A DNA stretch of 7,310 nt, taken from Candidatus Woesearchaeota archaeon. GTDB lineage: Archaea > Nanobdellota > Nanobdellia > Woesearchaeales > UBA10216. The stretch covers positions 1 to 7,310 of the forward strand of contig JAHFTU010000067.1 of assembly GCA_023269295.1 (NCBI GenBank), given 5' to 3'. The notes under the pieces are model-generated. The model was given only the letters and a program-made list of their open reading frames with translations. It was not told where the DNA came from and made no database searches. Made by a program: the position numbers and the translations under genes. This document shows positions 1 through 5,100 of this stretch, piece after piece. Numbering within the stretch: the stretch's first letter is position 1; every line of letters begins with the position of its first letter.

Positions 1-502
1 ATGCTGACCTTCCCTTGAGTTTCTTTGCCGCTTCTGCAACCGCAGCGTCAAAGCCCATATGCGAATTCAAGGCAAATTCCTCAATCAGGTGGGGGATTAC
101 CTCTGTATCCGTCTGCGACCTGAATGTGTGGCCATTGAGCTCGCTTCTCAGCTGCTGGTGATTGTCAACTATGCCGTTGTGCACAACCGCTATGGTGCCT
201 GTGCAGTCAAAGTGCGGATGCGCGTTTTGCTCAGTCACTCCCCCATGTGTGGCCCAACGGGTATGCCCGAGGGCAATGTGGCTGTTTTCGCTTATGACCT
301 TCTTGATCTCATCGCCGTTAACCTGGCCTATCTTGCCGACCCTTTTAATGATAGAAAAGGGCGTTTCAGAGCTGCTGCCAGTGTCGTCTGTCAGCGCGAC
401 AATGCCCCACGAGTCATAGCCCCTGTACTCAAGCTTCTTGAGGCACTCGAGAACAACGTGAGCAGCGTCTTTCTTTCCAATGTAAGCGCTTATTCCACAC
501 AT
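1..502 (-). CDS. glmS: Glutamine--fructose-6-phosphate aminotransferase (isomerizing), N-terminal part, cut by window edge
   Basis: GlmS makes glucosamine-6-phosphate from fructose-6-phosphate and glutamine, the first committed step to UDP-GlcNAc and surface glycans; it is cytosolic. The 167 visible residues are the class II glutamine amidotransferase domain. They begin MCGI, so after removal of Met the nucleophile is the N-terminal Cys (residue 2). Other family motifs follow in order: EYRGYDSWG (residues 25-33), GHTRWATHG (79-87, glutamine-binding Arg82), VHNGIVDN (107-114, oxyanion Asn/Gly) and TDTEVI (131-136). Families are usually about 600 residues, so the two SIS sugar-binding domains lie beyond the left edge. 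The start at 502 is fixed by the need for Cys at position 2; GTGAT at 508-512 is a partial Shine-Dalgarno site 5 nt upstream. The gene diverges from the DUF99 gene. The family is certain; isomerising GlmS rather than another class II amidotransferase is supported by the sugar-aminotransferase-type motifs but the SIS domains are not visible. Confidence 0.95.
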   Translation of the reverse strand, partial: MCGISAYIGKKDAAHVVLECLKKLEYRGYDSWGIVALTDDTGSSSETPFSIIKRVGKIGQVNGDEIKKVISENSHIALGHTRWATHGGVTEQNAHPHFDCTGTIAVVHNGIVDNHQQLRSELNGHTFRSQTDTEVIPHLIEEFALNSHMGFDAAVAEAAKKLKGRSA

Positions 503-542
503 TTCAAATCACACTTCTCACACTAAACGCACAAAAGGCAGG

Positions 543-552
543 TAATATAAAA
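543..552 (-). promoter_or_regulatory. Proximal TATA box for glmS
   Basis: Read on the minus strand this is TTTTATATTA. A start about 25 nt downstream would fall near 521, giving a leader of roughly 20 nt that contains the GTGAT site. It competes with the distal box at 640-647, which would give a long structured leader instead. The same A-run forms the T5 stretch that could end the candidate RNA at 549-619. Confidence 0.45.
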
Positions 553-619
553 AGTTAAGGCGGCACGGGGCTTCGTTGAGGTGTTGAGGCTGTAGAAGCA
601 TAATACTCCTTGCCGCCTT
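549..619 (-). ncRNA. Candidate structured small RNA or glmS leader element (unrecognised family)
   Basis: A perfect 9-bp inverted repeat, AAGGCGGCA (557-565) with TGCCGCCTT (611-619), closes a region with a second 5-bp stem inside (570-574 with 595-599) and an asymmetric internal loop (4 and 11 nt). The apical part holds a tandem repeat, GTTGAGGT then GTTGAGGC (575-590, plus-strand reading). On the minus strand a TATA box at 640-647 predicts initiation right at the base of the stem, and a run of five T (549-553) follows the 3' arm, as in an archaeal U-rich terminator. It has no tRNA T-arm, no C/D boxes and no ACA tail, so no known RNA class is assigned. It could be a free RNA of about 70 nt, a leader element of glmS with attenuation, or a DNA-level protein-binding site. 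Strand and existence as RNA are inferred. Confidence 0.35.
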
Positions 620-639
620 GGAAGTTAGTCAGGCAGCCA

Positions 640-647
640 TATATAAA
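640..647 (-). promoter_or_regulatory. Distal TATA box, minus strand (also usable on plus strand)
   Basis: Minus-strand TTTATATA, identical to the boxes of the three toxin-antitoxin operons. It would place a start near 617-619, the base of the stem at 557-619. The same bases read TATATAAAA on the plus strand and could serve the DUF99 gene with a leader of about 30 nt. Confidence 0.4.
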
Positions 648-674
648 AGCATTCCTAAAAGGTTAATAGAACCA

Positions 675-683
675 TTATAAATA
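675..683 (+). promoter_or_regulatory. TATA box for the DUF99 gene
   Basis: TTATAAATA centred about 24 nt before the ATG at 703, which predicts a leaderless or near-leaderless transcript and supports that start. No Shine-Dalgarno site is visible before 703, in agreement. Confidence 0.5.
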
Positions 684-702
684 TATTCATAACATTACGT
701 CT

Positions 703-1323
703 ATGTGTGCGCTTCGAAAGGCAAAAAACTATTTAAAAAACAGGCATCAGAGTAAATCCGTGATAAAGAAAGAAGCGCGCATCCTGGGCATTGACGACAG
801 CCCGTTTGACAAGTTCAGGGACAAGAAAACACTCATCATAGGCACTTTCTTCCGCGGAGGAAGCTCGCTTGACGGCGTGATGACAACGGCAGCAGCAGTT
901 GACGGCACAGACTCAACAGCAAAAATCGCCAGAATGGTGAAAAAGAGCAAGTTCTATCCGCAGCTGCAGGCGATAATGCTCAATGGCATTGCTGTTGGCG
1001 GCTTCAATGTGATAGATATCCGGAAGCTGGCCGCTGCAACGAAGATTCCGGTAGTCGTTGTCATGAGAAGCTACCCGGAAGTCGGGAGGATAAAGTTAAC
1101 GCTTGCAAAAATAGGCATGGGAAGCAAGGTTAAGCTGATAGAGCAAGCAGGCGAAATACGCAAGGTAAACAACATCTACATACAAATAAGTGGCTGTACA
1201 TTGGAAAGGGCCAGGGAGCTTCTGAAAATAAGCTGCACCAGAAGCAACATACCCGAGCCGATACGGGCAGCCCACCTCATAGCTGCAGGAATCAGGCTGG
1301 GCGAAAGCAAGGGCAAGGCGTGA
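703..1323 (+). CDS. DUF99 / UPF0215 family protein (endonuclease V-like fold, putative deaminated-DNA endonuclease)
   Basis: DUF99 is a mostly archaeal family, distantly related to endonuclease V; some databases name it 'endonuclease dU', implying repair of deaminated bases, which I recall rather than derive. Family hallmarks are present in order: ARILGIDDSPF (residues 25-35, the first acidic strand), GTFFRGGSSLDGV (47-59), DGTDST (67-72), AIMLNGIAVGGFNVIDI (90-106), PVVVVMRSYP (116-125) and the C-terminal PEPIRAAHLIAAGI (184-197). Length, 206 residues, is normal to slightly long. The start at 703 is supported by a TATA box 24 nt upstream, but it adds about 19 basic residues before the usual family start. 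GTG at 760 (giving VIKKEARILG) matches that usual start better, and an AT-rich TATTTAAAA (730-738) sits about 25 nt before it. The protein is cytosolic, lies alone on its transcript, and diverges from glmS. Confidence 0.88.
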   Translation: MCALRKAKNYLKNRHQSKSVIKKEARILGIDDSPFDKFRDKKTLIIGTFFRGGSSLDGVMTTAAAVDGTDSTAKIARMVKKSKFYPQLQAIMLNGIAVGGFNVIDIRKLAAATKIPVVVVMRSYPEVGRIKLTLAKIGMGSKVKLIEQAGEIRKVNNIYIQISGCTLERARELLKISCTRSNIPEPIRAAHLIAAGIRLGESKGKA

Positions 1324-1348
1324 AATTCCCTCACCGAAAAGCATAACA

Positions 1349-1356
1349 TTTATATA
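1349..1356 (+). promoter_or_regulatory. TATA box of the first HEPN-MNT operon
   Basis: TTTATATA with 24 nt between box and the ATG at 1381. Initiation is predicted at about 1378-1380, so the transcript should be leaderless or nearly so. Confidence 0.6.
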
Positions 1357-1362
1357 ACACAT

Positions 1363-1378
1363 ATTACAATAAGGTAAT
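1363..1378 (+). promoter_or_regulatory. Candidate autoregulatory operator of the first HEPN-MNT operon
   Basis: Inverted repeat ATTAC-N6-GTAAT lies exactly between TATA box and start codon, where a bound repressor would block transcription initiation. A further TTAC at 1384-1387 repeats the half-site. The first gene of the operon carries an N-terminal winged helix, the likely binder. Sequence shows the repeat; its function is inferred. Confidence 0.4.
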
Positions 1379-1380
1379 AC

Positions 1381-1920
1381 ATGTTACAAAAAAGTAGTAT
1401 AGCCAGGACGGCAGAGGTTTTCTTCGTTAACCCTACAAAGAGTCATTACCTTACGGACATAAGCAGAAATATTGGCATAGCCCATACTTCAGTCAAAAAG
1501 AACCTGCTTGCACTGGTAAAACTTGGATTAGTAGGGGAAAAAGTTGAGCGCAGAGGCGGCAGGAAGTTTCCTATTTACGTTGCAAAAAGGGATGAAAAGG
1601 CTTTCAGGCTGCAGAAGAAAGTATATAACTTTGCTTCCATCCTTGAATCCGGGATGGTAGAATATTTAGAGGAAAAACTGACTCCAAAGGCGATTATTTT
1701 GTTTGGAAGCTATAGGAGAGGTGAGGATGTTGAAAACAGTGATATTGACATTTTCGTTGAATGTGCAGATGAGCCTGTAAATCTTGTACAGTTTGAAAAA
1801 AAGCTCGGCAGGAAGATAGAATTGCATTTCAAGGAGGATTTCACTGCTTACTCAAAAGAGCTTAAAAATAATATAATTAATGGGATTGTTCTGTCAGGAT
1901 TCTTGGAGGGGTACAGATGA
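1381..1920 (+). CDS. Winged-helix + MNT nucleotidyltransferase fusion, antitoxin of HEPN-MNT module 1
   Basis: Residues 1-75 look like a MarR/ArsR-type winged helix: the recognition region is around YLTDISRNIGIAHTSVKKNL (23-42), followed by a basic wing (VERRGGRKFPIYV, 55-67). Residues 100-179 form a minimal nucleotidyltransferase domain. The catalytic motif is intact: ILFGS (106-110), then ten residues, then DID (121-123), i.e. GS-x10-D-x-D; Glu147 in KIELHF may be the third acid. In characterised MntA-HepT pairs the MNT protein is an adenylyltransferase that neutralises the HEPN toxin by AMPylation. The fused winged helix suggests it also represses its own promoter. Start at 1381 follows a TATA box by 24 nt. 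Its stop overlaps the HEPN start by ATGA, so the pair is translationally coupled. Family is clear; antitoxin activity is inferred from homology and pairing. Confidence 0.88.
   Translation: MLQKSSIARTAEVFFVNPTKSHYLTDISRNIGIAHTSVKKNLLALVKLGLVGEKVERRGGRKFPIYVAKRDEKAFRLQKKVYNFASILESGMVEYLEEKLTPKAIILFGSYRRGEDVENSDIDIFVECADEPVNLVQFEKKLGRKIELHFKEDFTAYSKELKNNIINGIVLSGFLEGYR
1905..1912 (+). promoter_or_regulatory. Shine-Dalgarno site for the first HEPN gene
   Basis: GGAGGGGT inside the end of the MNT reading frame, 4 nt before the ATG at 1917 (7 nt counted from GGAGG). It favours 1917 over the in-frame ATG at 1926. Confidence 0.6.
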
Positions 1921-2333
1921 TTATAATGATTCAACCGGATAAGCAGAAATCACATGCCCTGAAAATAATGGCAGAAGTAACGCTGGAAAGGACAAATGAA
2001 ACAGATGTCAGTAAGTATCCGAGCAACATTCTTGTGGATTATTATGATATTATCCATAAATTATTGGAAGCGATAACAATAAGAGAAGGCATTAAAATAA
2101 AAGGGGAGGGCGCTCATGAGGAGCTTATTAATTGTGTTGCCAAGAATCATGGCCTTGATGAGCAAACAAGGCAGCTGATGCAGCAAATGCGTGACTACAG
2201 AAACCGTATTTCCTACGAAGGGCTCATGATAAGCAAAAATTACGTTCTGCTAAATGAGAAAAAGATAAAGGAACTCATTGAATGGTCGTTTGACAAGCTT
2301 TCAAAGCTTGGGCAGAGCAAAGCGAAGGCGTGA
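1917..2333 (+). CDS. HEPN-domain protein, putative toxin of module 1
   Basis: A 138-residue, all-helical HEPN protein of the archaeal type that is commonly encoded beside MNT proteins. Visible landmarks are KYPSNILVDYYDIIH (33-47), the GAHEELI segment (65-71) and the end motif MRDYRNRISYEG (91-102). HEPN toxins are metal-independent RNases with an R-x4-6-H motif. Here Arg95-Asn96 is followed at the histidine position by Tyr100, so the motif reads R-x4-Y. The protein may therefore be a weak or altered RNase, or the Tyr could be the partner's AMPylation target. The start overlaps the MNT stop (ATGA). Its 3' end contains a 17-nt palindrome (2294-2310). HEPN membership is well supported by sequence and pairing; toxicity is not shown. 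Confidence 0.82.
   Translation: MIIMIQPDKQKSHALKIMAEVTLERTNETDVSKYPSNILVDYYDIIHKLLEAITIREGIKIKGEGAHEELINCVAKNHGLDEQTRQLMQQMRDYRNRISYEGLMISKNYVLLNEKKIKELIEWSFDKLSKLGQSKAKA
2294..2310 (+). repeat. 17-nt perfect palindrome at the 3' end of the first HEPN gene
   Basis: CAAGCTTT and AAAGCTTG flank a single C (2302). As RNA it can form a 7-bp hairpin with a 3-nt loop, about 20 nt before the stop codon. It may help end the transcript or protect its 3' end, or it may be chance within coding sequence. Confidence 0.4.
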
Positions 2334-2350
2334 ATAATTTCTGTTGTTAA

Positions 2351-2379
2351 CATTTTTCTTTCACTTTTTTGGCTTTTTT
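2351..2379 (+). terminator. U-rich archaeal terminator after module 1
   Basis: Three T-runs, TTTTT (2353-2357), TTTTTT (2365-2370) and TTTTTT (2374-2379), begin about 20 nt after the HEPN stop codon. Multiple U-tracts without a required hairpin are the usual archaeal intrinsic terminator. Confidence 0.6.
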
Positions 2380-2476
2380 CCGGTAAATTTGCGGCTGTTG
2401 CCAAAAAGCCTCCGCTAACTTTGAAAATCCGACGACAAAACAGCCGCAAGGCATTTTAAGCCTTAAAGCGAAGGCT
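2371..2476 (+). other. Repeat-rich intergenic segment with competing inverted repeats before the surface operon
   Basis: Three inverted repeats are visible. A: GGCTTTTT (2371-2378) with AAAAAGCC (2403-2410). B: TTGCGGCTGTT (2389-2399) with AACAGCCGCAA (2439-2449), 11 bp perfect. C: AGCCTT (2459-2464) with AAGGCT (2471-2476), loop of 6. A and B cross, so they form a pseudoknot or exclude each other. GGCTGTTGC occurs at 2393-2401 and again at 2473-2481, so the 3' arm of B could pair instead with the copy beside the Shine-Dalgarno site. AAAGCGAAGGC is also repeated at 2319-2329 and 2465-2475. I see no strong TATA box; ATTTTAAG near 2453 is weak. Function unknown. Confidence 0.4.
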
Positions 2477-2481
2477 GTTGC

Positions 2482-2487
2482 GGTGAT
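2482..2487 (+). promoter_or_regulatory. Shine-Dalgarno site that decides the start of the lamin-tail protein
   Basis: GGTGAT, matching the archaeal anti-Shine-Dalgarno, lies 7 nt before the ATG at 2495. A second GGTGAT at 2491-2496 overlaps that ATG. GTG 2483, ATG 2486 and GTG 2492 are in the same frame, but only 2495 has a well-spaced site. Confidence 0.5.
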
Positions 2488-2494
2488 GTTGGTG

Positions 2495-3901
2495 ATGTTA
2501 AAGCATTCGGCGTTAAGGTTTTATTTCCGGTTCATTGCAGTTGCAGCCGTACTTGCTGTTGTGCTCGGAGTAAACGCGGCAGTGGCTGCAGCCGCAATCG
2601 ACAACAGCAACGTGATAATCTCCCAGGTCCTTTACGATCCCGCAGGCACAGAGTCTGGTGGGGAGGCCGTTGAGCTCTATAACCCGACAGCTTCTTCTGT
2701 AAATATTAGTGGTTGGGTTTTGGCCACGGAAACCTCCCCAACAGACGCCACAATCCCGCAGGGGGCGGCAATCTGCAGCGGCTGCTATTACATTGTAGCT
2801 GATGCCAATTGGTCAAATGCAAGGGACAACGCATCATGGCCCAATGCGGACTATGAGGAAGCAATCACCTTGGCCAATTCAGATGCCGGAGTTGCCATTA
2901 AGGATTCTAGCAGCAGCATTGTGGACGCTGTGGGCTGGGGCAGCCCTGCTGGCATAGGCAATGGCTTGTTTGAGGGCACTCCCCACAGCGGAAGCAGCAG
3001 CGGCAATTCATTGCAAAGGAAGATAGCAAATGGCAGCTATGCAGATACAAATAACAACTCCAATGACTTCTATAACGCAACCCCGAATTTCCACAACAGC
3101 AATTTCTCCTCCAATGCAGTTGCAATTAGCAGCGCTGAAATAAAAATCATGATTGTTGTCACTGGCTCAGCGCCAGTTGTGCTGTCTGTGACTGTTACTG
3201 ACGACGACAGATTTTTGGCAGGCAGCCAGGTAAGCCCGGTGCCTAAAGGCAACAAGACAGTTGCAGTTGAGGCTGTCATTTCAGATGCTAACGGTGTTGC
3301 AGACATTGCATCGGTCACTGCAAACTTCAATTCCTCAAACACCACAATGGCCAAGAAAGCCGACATAAACGCAACAGCAGCTGTTTACTCTGCATTTTTC
3401 AACTTGTCAAGCAGCTTTCCAGCAGGCGACTATACCCTCAGCATCATTGCAAAGGACAATTCGCAGCTGTCTTCAGCCACATCAGCAAGTTTCGAATACT
3501 TGAGCATGATAGCTCTTGATATTGACACGAGCTCGCTTGTATTCTTCGCATCGCCGGGCTCGGTTTACGAGGCAGCCACGGCCGCAGACAATCAAAATGC
3601 TACTGTAACCAACGTAACAATTCGCAACGCTGGGAACGTGCTGCTTGACTTTGACGTGTCGGCGACAAATTTCACTTCGGGCAGCACGCTTATAGAGGCG
3701 TCAAGGCTGCAGTATGCCTTTAACGGCAACTACAATAATTCAGCCGTCTCAGGCAACCTGACTAGCAGCAGGGCAAGAAAGGATGTGAACCTTGCGCCGA
3801 ACTCAAAGGCATGGCTCGGCCTGCGCCTCAATGTGCCGGCAGCAACTTCGCCGGGCAACTATTCTGGGACAATATCGCTGGTCGCGGTGGATTCCGGATG
3901 A
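2495..3901 (+). CDS. Secreted, sequon-rich surface protein with an N-terminal lamin-tail domain (LTD)
   Basis: Residues 1-34 form a signal peptide: basic HSALRFYFRF, then an Ala/Val-rich core ending AAVAAAA. Residues about 38-190 resemble the LTD fold found in secreted prokaryotic proteins: IISQVLYDPAG, EAVELYNPT, ISGWVLATE, YYIVADAN and DAVGWGS in the usual order. Residues about 225-335 look like an Ig-type or cadherin-like beta domain (SVTVTDDD, PAGDYTLSIIAKD), and 338-468 like a third beta sandwich ending NYSGTISLVAVD. I count about 18 N-x-S/T sequons, consistent with archaeal N-glycosylation. No C-terminal membrane anchor is present; the frame stops right after the last domain, and the next gene, overlapping by ATGA, supplies a membrane segment. 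Cys94 and Cys97 may form a disulfide. Alternative in-frame starts are 2483, 2486 and 2492. Specific function unknown. Confidence 0.85.
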   Translation: MLKHSALRFYFRFIAVAAVLAVVLGVNAAVAAAAIDNSNVIISQVLYDPAGTESGGEAVELYNPTASSVNISGWVLATETSPTDATIPQGAAICSGCYYIVADANWSNARDNASWPNADYEEAITLANSDAGVAIKDSSSSIVDAVGWGSPAGIGNGLFEGTPHSGSSSGNSLQRKIANGSYADTNNNSNDFYNATPNFHNSNFSSNAVAISSAEIKIMIVVTGSAPVVLSVTVTDDDRFLAGSQVSPVPKGNKTVAVEAVISDANGVADIASVTANFNSSNTTMAKKADINATAAVYSAFFNLSSSFPAGDYTLSIIAKDNSQLSSATSASFEYLSMIALDIDTSSLVFFASPGSVYEAATAADNQNATVTNVTIRNAGNVLLDFDVSATNFTSGSTLIEASRLQYAFNGNYNNSAVSGNLTSSRARKDVNLAPNSKAWLGLRLNVPAATSPGNYSGTISLVAVDSG

Positions 3902-4437
3902 GGAAGCGCCATATTATTTATTATTTTCTGTTTCTGGCAGCTGTGGTGCTTACTGATTTCCCGCAAACAACAGTTGCGGCTGGATTCGGGGTTTCTCCCT
4001 CCACCATTGATTTTGCCGTTGAAAAAGGCTCTTCAGTTTCAAGGCAGCTCATCATCTACAACACAGGTCCCGCTGCACAGTTCACAGCAACTAGTGAGAA
4101 TCCAGCTATAACTGTCAAGCCGGGCAATGGAATTCTGGGAGAGAGCGAAATGGCAACTGTCACTTTAACTGCTGCCGGCAAAAATGTCGGGAGAAGCGGC
4201 GGCGAAATTCTAATTAGCCTGGTTCCTGACAACGGCAACTCAGACAAAGAAGTAAAGTTTTCATTGGGCACGAGGGTTGGCGTATCCCTAAGTGTTGTGG
4301 AAAGCGCCCTTCCATCCGCCAACCTTTTTGTTGGAATGCTGACCACAGCAGTCATAGTTGCGGCTGGGCTGTCGGTTTACTTGCAAGTTCGTAGGAGAAC
4401 AAGGCACCCATTGTACGCAGGATGGAGAAGAGAGTAA
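3898..4437 (+). CDS. Small membrane-anchored surface protein with one beta-sandwich domain
   Basis: The 179-residue product has a signal peptide (MRKRHIIYYFLFLAAVVL, residues 1-18, cleavage probably near 28), an extracellular domain (about 29-135) and a C-terminal transmembrane helix (about 142-163, LFVGMLTTAVIVAAGLSVYL) followed by a basic cytoplasmic tail (RRRTRH), i.e. the outside-to-inside topology of a type I membrane protein. The domain has an MSP/NEW3-like pattern: VSPSTIDFAVEKGSSVSRQLIIYN, split here as VSPSTIDFAV and RQLIIYNTG, then ATVTLTA and GGEILISLV. Its start codon overlaps the stop of the LTD gene (ATGA), so the two are co-translated and probably work together, this one plausibly anchoring its unanchored neighbour. 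An in-frame ATG at 3811 lies inside the upstream gene and would bury the signal peptide, so it is rejected. Function not recognised. Confidence 0.82.
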   Translation: MRKRHIIYYFLFLAAVVLTDFPQTTVAAGFGVSPSTIDFAVEKGSSVSRQLIIYNTGPAAQFTATSENPAITVKPGNGILGESEMATVTLTAAGKNVGRSGGEILISLVPDNGNSDKEVKFSLGTRVGVSLSVVESALPSANLFVGMLTTAVIVAAGLSVYLQVRRRTRHPLYAGWRRE

Positions 4438-4439
4438 AA

Positions 4440-4447
4440 TTTATATA
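4440..4447 (+). promoter_or_regulatory. TATA box of vapBC
   Basis: TTTATATA, directly after the stop codon of the surface operon, with 24 nt between it and ATG 4472. This predicts a near-leaderless mRNA and favours 4472 over the in-frame ATG 4457. Confidence 0.6.
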
Positions 4448-4460
4448 GATATACATATGA

Positions 4461-4468
4461 ATAGCTAT
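4461..4468 (+). promoter_or_regulatory. Candidate vapBC operator palindrome
   Basis: ATAGCTAT is a perfect 8-bp palindrome between TATA box and start codon; CATATG (4454-4459) is a second short one. VapB antitoxins or VapBC complexes usually repress their own promoter. Short AT-rich palindromes arise easily by chance. Confidence 0.3.
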
Positions 4469-4471
4469 ACT

Positions 4472-4720
4472 ATGGCTAAGACAATAATGATAGCAGACAG
4501 GATTTACGAAGAATTGAGAAAAATAAAGGGAAAGGACAAGAGCTTCACTGATGTGATAGCTGAAGCGCTGGAGGCTTCCGGACCGAAGAAGAAATTGGGA
4601 GCAGGGCTCAAGGAAGTGGCTGGAATCCTTGAGGGCGATACAGAGTATGATGAGGTAATGAGGTGGTCAAAAAAGATGTGGAAAAAATCGGATGAAAAAA
4701 TATGGAAAATGTTGCGTTAG
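4472..4720 (+). CDS. vapB: VapB-family antitoxin (DUF217 type)
   Basis: An 82-residue protein starting MAKTIMIADRIYEELRKIKG, a match to the archaeal VapB/DUF217 pattern: a short beta strand (TIMI) for a ribbon-helix-helix or AbrB-like DNA-binding dimer, then a helix and KDKSFTDVIAEAL (22-34). The C-terminal half (about 50-82, GILEGDTEYDEVMRWSKKMWKK) is the charged helical tail that would wrap around the toxin. It should bind VapC and, with it, repress the operon. The start is chosen from promoter spacing (TATA box 24 nt upstream) and from the family's N-terminus; ATG 4457 would add five residues. It overlaps vapC by 19 nt, indicating coupling. Family confident; function inferred from the VapC partner. 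Confidence 0.88.
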   Translation: MAKTIMIADRIYEELRKIKGKDKSFTDVIAEALEASGPKKKLGAGLKEVAGILEGDTEYDEVMRWSKKMWKKSDEKIWKMLR

Positions 4721-5079
4721 ACACGTCTGTATGCATAGAAATAATAAAAAATAAGCAGCACGGCATTAGCATAAGCGAGCAGATTTCTGGCAATGAGATA
4801 TTTTTGGCTTCTGTGAGCCTATTTGAGCTTTTGTTGCGGAAAACGAATCTGGAAGCTGTTGGTATGTTCGCAGCGAGAATGAAACTGCTGGACTTTGATG
4901 AAAAAGCAGCCAGGAAAGCAAGCGACATTGCAAAAGAGCTGGGCAGCAAGGGCGAAGCCGTGGGTTTGCTTGACATCTTCATAGCCGCAACAGCCATAGT
5001 CAACAACTGCGCATTGGCCACTCTCAATACAAAGGACTTCTCAAGGATAAAGGGGCTGAAGCTGGTCAGGCTTCGTTAA
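4702..5079 (+). CDS. vapC: VapC-family PIN-domain ribonuclease toxin
   Basis: A complete 125-residue PIN domain, the normal VapC size. PIN toxins are Mg2+-dependent RNases that cut tRNA or rRNA and stop translation until neutralised by VapB. The acidic site is intact: Asp7 in ALDTS, Glu42 in VSLFELL, Asp91 in LLDIFIAATAI, and Asp112 in TLNTKDFSRI. The chain ends FSRIKGLKLVRL, the usual last strand. Start 4702 overlaps vapB by 19 nt; a GGATGA about 6 nt upstream is a weak Shine-Dalgarno site. The gene converges on the zinc-finger gene with a 21-bp gap and no clear terminator. Confidence 0.93.
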   Translation: MENVALDTSVCIEIIKNKQHGISISEQISGNEIFLASVSLFELLLRKTNLEAVGMFAARMKLLDFDEKAARKASDIAKELGSKGEAVGLLDIFIAATAIVNNCALATLNTKDFSRIKGLKLVRLR

Positions 5080-5100
5080 GAATCAAGTAATGTGCTCTCA

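Noticed and set aside
59..526. Plus-strand reading frame of 155 codons over the left end
   Set aside because: It is antisense to the GlmS frame, which shows all expected catalytic motifs; this frame has no domain.
557..619. tRNA gene, suggested by a 7-9 bp acceptor-like stem around about 50 nt
   Set aside because: Neither strand shows a T-arm with GTTCNANNC or a D-arm with the usual spacing, and the inner stem is in the wrong place for an anticodon arm.
549..619. C/D-box or H/ACA guide RNA
   Set aside because: No RUGAUGA or CUGA boxes on either strand and no ACA after the terminal stem, although the stem-loop-stem shape recalls H/ACA.
503..702. glmS ribozyme or known riboswitch in front of glmS
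   Set aside because: The bacterial ribozyme core is not recognisable, and the region is too short for it. Only a generic structured leader can be supported.
1306..2333. Similar C-terminal ends SKGKA and SKAKA of the DUF99 and HEPN 1 genes, with shared AAGGCGTGAA
   Set aside because: Only about ten bases; likely chance in Lys/Ala-coding sequence, with no further similarity.
2907..3366. Antisense frames inside the LTD gene
   Set aside because: They arise from the regular codon use of Ser/Ala/Asn-rich coding sequence; composition is Cys/His or Ser/Thr-rich and domain-free.
3811..3897. Upstream extension of the membrane-anchored protein to ATG 3811
   Set aside because: It would lie wholly in the upstream gene and put 29 residues before an evident signal peptide.
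4358..4471. Upstream extension of VapB to ATG 4358
   Set aside because: It overlaps the surface gene and crosses the TATA box; the family N-terminus begins at 4472.
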